From NCBI RefSeq assembly GCF_006715045.1, contig NZ_VFML01000002.1, positions 310,001-374,000 on the forward strand: DNA of 64,000 nt. Reading direction: 5' to 3'. Shown in pieces: positions 60,962 through 64,000 of the stretch; the stretch's first letter is position 1; the number at the start of each line of letters is the position of its first letter. The notes under the pieces are model-generated. The model worked only from the letters and a program-made list of their open reading frames with translations, did no database searches and was not told the origin of the DNA. This DNA is from Amycolatopsis cihanbeyliensis. GTDB taxonomy: Bacteria > Actinomycetota > Actinomycetes > Mycobacteriales > Pseudonocardiaceae. The translations under genes and the position numbers were made by a program.

Positions 60962-61747
60962 ATGGATCCTACGACCGGTGCTTCCGTGGACCGCGTGGTG
61001 GAAGGGCCCACGCCGAAACACGCTCAACTCAGGGAGATCCTGCGCCGCAGCGTCGAGCGCGAGTTGCCACCGGGTTCTCCGATCCCTTCCGAACGCGAAC
61101 TGGCCGAGCGCTACGACGTCTCCAGGCTCACGGTCCGCTCCGCGATCGGCAAGCTCGTCGAGGAAGGGCTGCTGTCCAGGGTGCGCGGCAAGGGCACCTT
61201 CACCGCCAGCAGGCGGATGGAGCTGCAGCTCTACCTGATGTCGTTCACCGACGACATGCGCCGCCGCGGGCTTTCCCCGACCACCGAGGTCGTCGGCACG
61301 ACCATGGAGGTGCCCCCTGGCCCGACGGCGACCGCACTGCGCCTGGACGAGGGCGAGCCCGCGTACCGGCTCCGCAGGCTGCGCCGGGCCGACGGAGTGC
61401 CGTTGGCGGTGGAACGCGGCTGGTACCACCCGCGCAGGGTGCCCGGCCTGTTCGATCTCGACCTCACCGAGTCGCTGTACGCCCATCTGGCCGCCGGCTA
61501 CGACCTTCGGCTGGATCACGCCTGGCAGACCGTCTGGGCGGAATCGGCGGACAAGGAAACAGCGTCGCTGCTCGGGATCCGTACCGGCAGCCCGCTGCTG
61601 GTCTTCCGGAGGGTCTCCAGCGCGCGCGGGGAACCGGTGGAAGACATGACGTCCTGGTACCGGGGAGATCACTACCAGCTCACCATGCAATTGGACCGGA
61701 GTACCCCGGATTCCGGTCACCTTGCGAAACATGGAGGTACCCGATGA
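60962..61747 (+). CDS. GntR/HutC-family regulator (DasR-like)
   Basis: 261 residues. Winged helix at about 20-85 (ILRRSVERELPPGSPIPSER; YDVSRLTVRSAIGKLVEEGL; RVRGKGTF) and a UTRA effector domain to the C-terminus. DasR senses glucosamine phosphates and represses chitin/GlcNAc genes. A dre-like operator 70 nt upstream supports the same role. The stop overlaps the EIIC start (ATGA), so regulator and transporter are one operon. The symbol dasR is not assigned because orthology was not checked. Confidence 0.85.
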   Translation: MDPTTGASVDRVVEGPTPKHAQLREILRRSVERELPPGSPIPSERELAERYDVSRLTVRSAIGKLVEEGLLSRVRGKGTFTASRRMELQLYLMSFTDDMRRRGLSPTTEVVGTTMEVPPGPTATALRLDEGEPAYRLRRLRRADGVPLAVERGWYHPRRVPGLFDLDLTESLYAHLAAGYDLRLDHAWQTVWAESADKETASLLGIRTGSPLLVFRRVSSARGEPVEDMTSWYRGDHYQLTMQLDRSTPDSGHLAKHGGTR

Positions 61748-63027
61748 GTACTACCTCGGAATCGGGGGCGAAGGGGCAACGCAAGGGGATGGCCGGGCTA
61801 CAACGCTTCGGCCGCAGCCTCATGCTTCCCATCGCCACCCTGCCCGCCGCCGCACTGCTGCTGCGGTTCGGCCAAGCCGACATGCTGGGCGAGGACGGGC
61901 TCGGCTGGAACAAGATCGCCGAGGTGCTCGCCGCGGCAGGCGGCGGCCTCTTCAACTTCCTGCCGCTGCTGTTCGCGGTCGGTATCGCGGTCGGCTTCGC
62001 CCGCAAGGGCGACGGTTCAACCGGCGTGGCCGCGGTTGTCGGCTGGGTCGTGTTCAACCAGGTGGTGCAGGTCTTCGCCCCGATCAGCGAGCTGGAGGGC
62101 TTCGAAGAGGGCGCAGGCTGGTGGCTGAACCCTCTCAAGTGGCCCTACAGCGTGCTGGGCGGCATCGTGGTCGGCCTGGTCACCGCCGTGCTGTGGCAGC
62201 GGTTCCATCGCATCAAGCTACCGCCGTACCTGGCGTTCTTCGGCGGCCGCCGGTTCGTACCGATCATCAACTCGTTCGTACTGCTGCTCATCGGTGTGGT
62301 CTTCGGGTTGATCTTCCCGGTGATCGATGCCGGTATGCAGAATCTCGGTGAGGCGGTCACCGGCGCCCCGATCGTGGGTGGCGGCATCTACGGCATGCTG
62401 AACCGGCTGCTCATCCCGGTCGGCCTGCACCAGCTGCTGAACGTGCCGGTGTGGTTCATCTTCGACGGCGGCGACATCAACAACTTCTTCGACGGGGACC
62501 CGAACGCCGGCGCCTTCATGACCGGATTCTTCCCGATCTTCATGTTCGCCCTTCCCGCGGCGGCGTTGGCGATCTGGCACACCTCGCGGCCGAGCCAGAA
62601 GAAGGTCGTCGGCGGTATCATGTTCTCGGCGGCACTGACCGCGTTCCTCACCGGTGTCACCGAGCCGCTCGAGTTCGCCTTCATGTTCGTCGCGTTCCCG
62701 CTGTACATCCTGCACGCGGTGCTCACCGGGCTCTCCCTGGCCCTGGTCAACGCGCTGGACATCCACCTCGGCTTCGGCTTCTCCGCGGGTGCGATCGACT
62801 TCCTGCTGAACATGCGGGCCGAGGCGGCGAGCAACGCCTGGCTGCTGATCCCGATCGGCCTGGTCTACGCGGTGATCTACTACTTCCTCTTCCGGTTCGT
62901 GATCACCAAGTGGAACCTGCGCACCCCAGGCCGGGAGGACGACGAGGAGATCACGGCCGCGGAGACCCCCGAGGACCCCAAAGCCGCGGACAAGAACACC
63001 AAGGACGACGCGGCACCCCGGGCTTGA
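61744..63027 (+). CDS. PTS EIIC component (GlcNAc/glucose family)
   Basis: 427 residues with about ten membrane segments. AGLQRFGRSLMLPIATLPAA is the family N-terminus; NRLLIPVGLHQLLNVPVWF and the conserved GVTEPLEFAFMFVAFPLYIL loops line the sugar site. Lacks fused EIIB/EIIA domains, which are encoded opposite. The DasR-like regulator points to N-acetylglucosamine, with glucose as alternative. A charged tail ends the protein. ATG 61744 overlaps the gntR stop. Confidence 0.9.
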   Translation: MSTTSESGAKGQRKGMAGLQRFGRSLMLPIATLPAAALLLRFGQADMLGEDGLGWNKIAEVLAAAGGGLFNFLPLLFAVGIAVGFARKGDGSTGVAAVVGWVVFNQVVQVFAPISELEGFEEGAGWWLNPLKWPYSVLGGIVVGLVTAVLWQRFHRIKLPPYLAFFGGRRFVPIINSFVLLLIGVVFGLIFPVIDAGMQNLGEAVTGAPIVGGGIYGMLNRLLIPVGLHQLLNVPVWFIFDGGDINNFFDGDPNAGAFMTGFFPIFMFALPAAALAIWHTSRPSQKKVVGGIMFSAALTAFLTGVTEPLEFAFMFVAFPLYILHAVLTGLSLALVNALDIHLGFGFSAGAIDFLLNMRAEAASNAWLLIPIGLVYAVIYYFLFRFVITKWNLRTPGREDDEEITAAETPEDPKAADKNTKDDAAPRA

Positions 63028-63052
63028 CCCACGGAAACGGGAAGGATGATCC

Positions 63053-63319
63053 ATGGTCGAGAGACGGGTCACGGTCGCCAGCAAGGTCGGCCTGCACGCA
63101 CGGCCGGCCGCGCTGGTCGCCAAGACCGCCGCGGCGCAGCAGGTGCAGGTCACCATCGCCAAGGACGGTCACGACGCGGTGGCCGCGGGCAGCGTGCTCA
63201 ACCTGATGACGTTGGCCGCCGGGCACGGTGACGAGGTCCTGATCAGCGCGGAGGGCGAAGGCGCGCAGGCCGCCGTCGACACGGTTGCCGATCTCGTGGC
63301 CAGCGATCTCGACGGCTAG
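63053..63319 (+). CDS. ptsH: Phosphocarrier protein HPr
   Basis: 88 residues. SKVGLHARPAALVAKTA holds the phosphorylated His at about residue 15. LNLMTLAAGHGDEVLI replaces the Gram-positive regulatory Ser loop. Passes phosphate from Enzyme I (not in this window) to EIIA. 25 nt after the EIIC gene. Confidence 0.94.
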   Translation: MVERRVTVASKVGLHARPAALVAKTAAAQQVQVTIAKDGHDAVAAGSVLNLMTLAAGHGDEVLISAEGEGAQAAVDTVADLVASDLDG

Positions 63320-63334
63320 TCCATATCTGCCTGT

Positions 63335-63377
63335 GAGTGGCCCGTTCCCGGCGACCTTCGCCGGGAACGGGTCACTC
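63335..63377. terminator. Strong hairpin between convergent ptsH and the exoribonuclease gene
   Basis: 19-bp stem (63335-63353 with 63359-63377, one G-U pair) around a 5-nt loop ACCTT. Sits 15 nt after ptsH and contains the stop codon of the opposite gene. Likely bidirectional terminator. Confidence 0.8.
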
Positions 63378-63884
63378 GTAGCTGTGGGCGGGGAAGCCGC
63401 GGGTGCGGCTGACCTTCTCGATGATCCGCCAGCGTTCGAGGTTGTGCCGGGCGTCGGCGAGCGCGTCGTGCGCGTCCTCGGGCGGGGTGGGCAGCTTCGG
63501 CTTGCCGACGTCCTCCCAGCGCTGCCGCAGGTCCCTGGTGAACCGCGGCAGCTGGCGCGGCAACGCCGGCATCGGGCCCCACAGCTGGGCGAGCGCGACG
63601 TGGTCGTAGGCGGCGAACCAGGCCCACAGCTCGATCCCACCGGGCGGCTTACCGAAGAACTCCAGCAGGTCGGACCGGATGCGCGCGCGGCTGCGCCAGG
63701 CCGGGTCGCCCGGCGAGGGCAGCTTCGGCAGGACGTTCTCCCGCACCCACGGCCCGGCCTTGCCCGGGTCGAAGTCGGTGGACACGGCGTAGAACTCGCG
63801 CCCCCTGGCATCTACGACACCGATCGAAACCAGGTCGATGGTCACGCCGTCCTCGATGAACTCGGTGTCGTAGAAGAATCGCAC
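63372..63884 (-). CDS. DEDDh 3'-5' exoribonuclease (Rv2179c-like)
   Basis: 170 residues. The acidic motifs are FFYDTEFIEDG (Asp, Glu at 6 and 8), FAAYDHVALAQLWG (Asp about 93) and DAHDALADARHNLERW (His and Asp about 137-142). Resembles the mycobacterial Rv2179c exoribonuclease, which trims 3' ends of RNA. Monocistronic, ending in a bidirectional hairpin. Confidence 0.88.
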   Translation of the reverse strand: MRFFYDTEFIEDGVTIDLVSIGVVDARGREFYAVSTDFDPGKAGPWVRENVLPKLPSPGDPAWRSRARIRSDLLEFFGKPPGGIELWAWFAAYDHVALAQLWGPMPALPRQLPRFTRDLRQRWEDVGKPKLPTPPEDAHDALADARHNLERWRIIEKVSRTRGFPAHSYE

Positions 63885-63911
63885 CGGGGCACCCTAATAG
63901 GTGCGTTCGGT

Positions 63912-64000
63912 CTAGCCGGCCTTGGTCTCCGGGAGCCTGCCGGCCTCCCTGCCCGAGGCCGCCTGGGTGGGCACGGCCGGCCGTATCCCACCGGCCTCCG
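63912..64000 (-). CDS. Possible 3' end of a gene entering the window
   Basis: An open minus-strand frame of 28 codons ends in TAG at 63912-63914 with the tail GREAGRLPETKAG. It is 27 nt upstream of the exoribonuclease gene. Too short to identify; may be a chance frame. Confidence 0.3.
   Translation of the reverse strand, partial: EAGGIRPAVPTQAASGREAGRLPETKAG

Noticed and set aside
63906..63917. Second DasR-like site (GGTCTAGCC)
   Set aside because: Only one half matches and it may lie at the stop codon of a gene; not in a promoter context.

Overview
The window is high-GC actinobacterial chromosome, most likely from the family Pseudonocardiaceae. The evidence is gene content and order: an actinobacterial integration host factor (mihF), a BldD regulator with its c-di-GMP motif, and blocks in the order known from Mycobacterium tuberculosis (ribH-ribBA-ribE-ribD-rpe; rsmB-fmt-priA; metK-coaBC-rpoZ-gmk-mihF-pyrF-carB-carA-Rv1382-like-pyrC-pyrB-pyrR; nusB-efp-pepP-Rv2536-like-aroQ-aroB-aroK-aroC). 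Many starts are GTG and many neighbours share 4-nt ATGA or GTGA overlaps. No rRNA, tRNA or CRISPR array was seen.

Layout. 0-4.6 kb: riboflavin operon with rpe, all minus strand, with an 80-bp tandem repeat between ribBA and ribH. 4.6-27.2 kb: an accessory stretch separating rpe from rsmB, which are close together in M. tuberculosis. It carries a D-amino-acid oxidase, hydantoinase/oxoprolinase subunits HyuA and HyuB, a DUF222/HNH protein, a MepA-type peptidase, a methyltransferase/cation-transporter pair, a frameshifted amine oxidase, a six-gene set (sugar-type ABC importer, HyuA-like protein, DUF917 protein, PucR regulator), and a thiol-sulfur group (two cysteine-dioxygenase-type cupins, rhodanese, LysR regulator). 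27.2-31.9 kb: rsmB, fmt and a helicase-deficient priA. 31.9-47.6 kb: an acyltransferase, metK, coaBC, rpoZ, gmk, mihF and the pyrimidine operon.

The most striking feature is in the pyrimidine operon. A two-gene AAA ATPase plus TOPRIM-like DUF4276 module, of the kind found in phage-defence systems, sits between carA and carB. It overlaps carA by 14 nt and carB by 17 nt, so it is wired into pyrimidine biosynthesis expression. Its sampled GC content is lower than that of carB.

47.8-57.6 kb: bldD, nusB, efp, pepP and the aro genes, interrupted by a beta-propeller lipoprotein and a GNAT-VOC fusion, and ending with a prepilin peptidase. 57.8-60.0 kb: an ECF sigma/anti-sigma operon divergent from a Tat-exported Rieske lipoprotein. 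Both directions carry the same promoter, TGAACC-N16-CGTGTC, which suggests a self-contained regulon. 60.0-63.9 kb: a PTS locus (EIIA, EIIB, EIIC, HPr) with a DasR-like GntR regulator and a palindromic operator, then a DEDDh exoribonuclease.

Two 83-bp copies of a dispersed element with matching inverted ends occur, one inside the 5' coding region of pyrC (45929-46011) and one after the Rieske gene (59972-60054).
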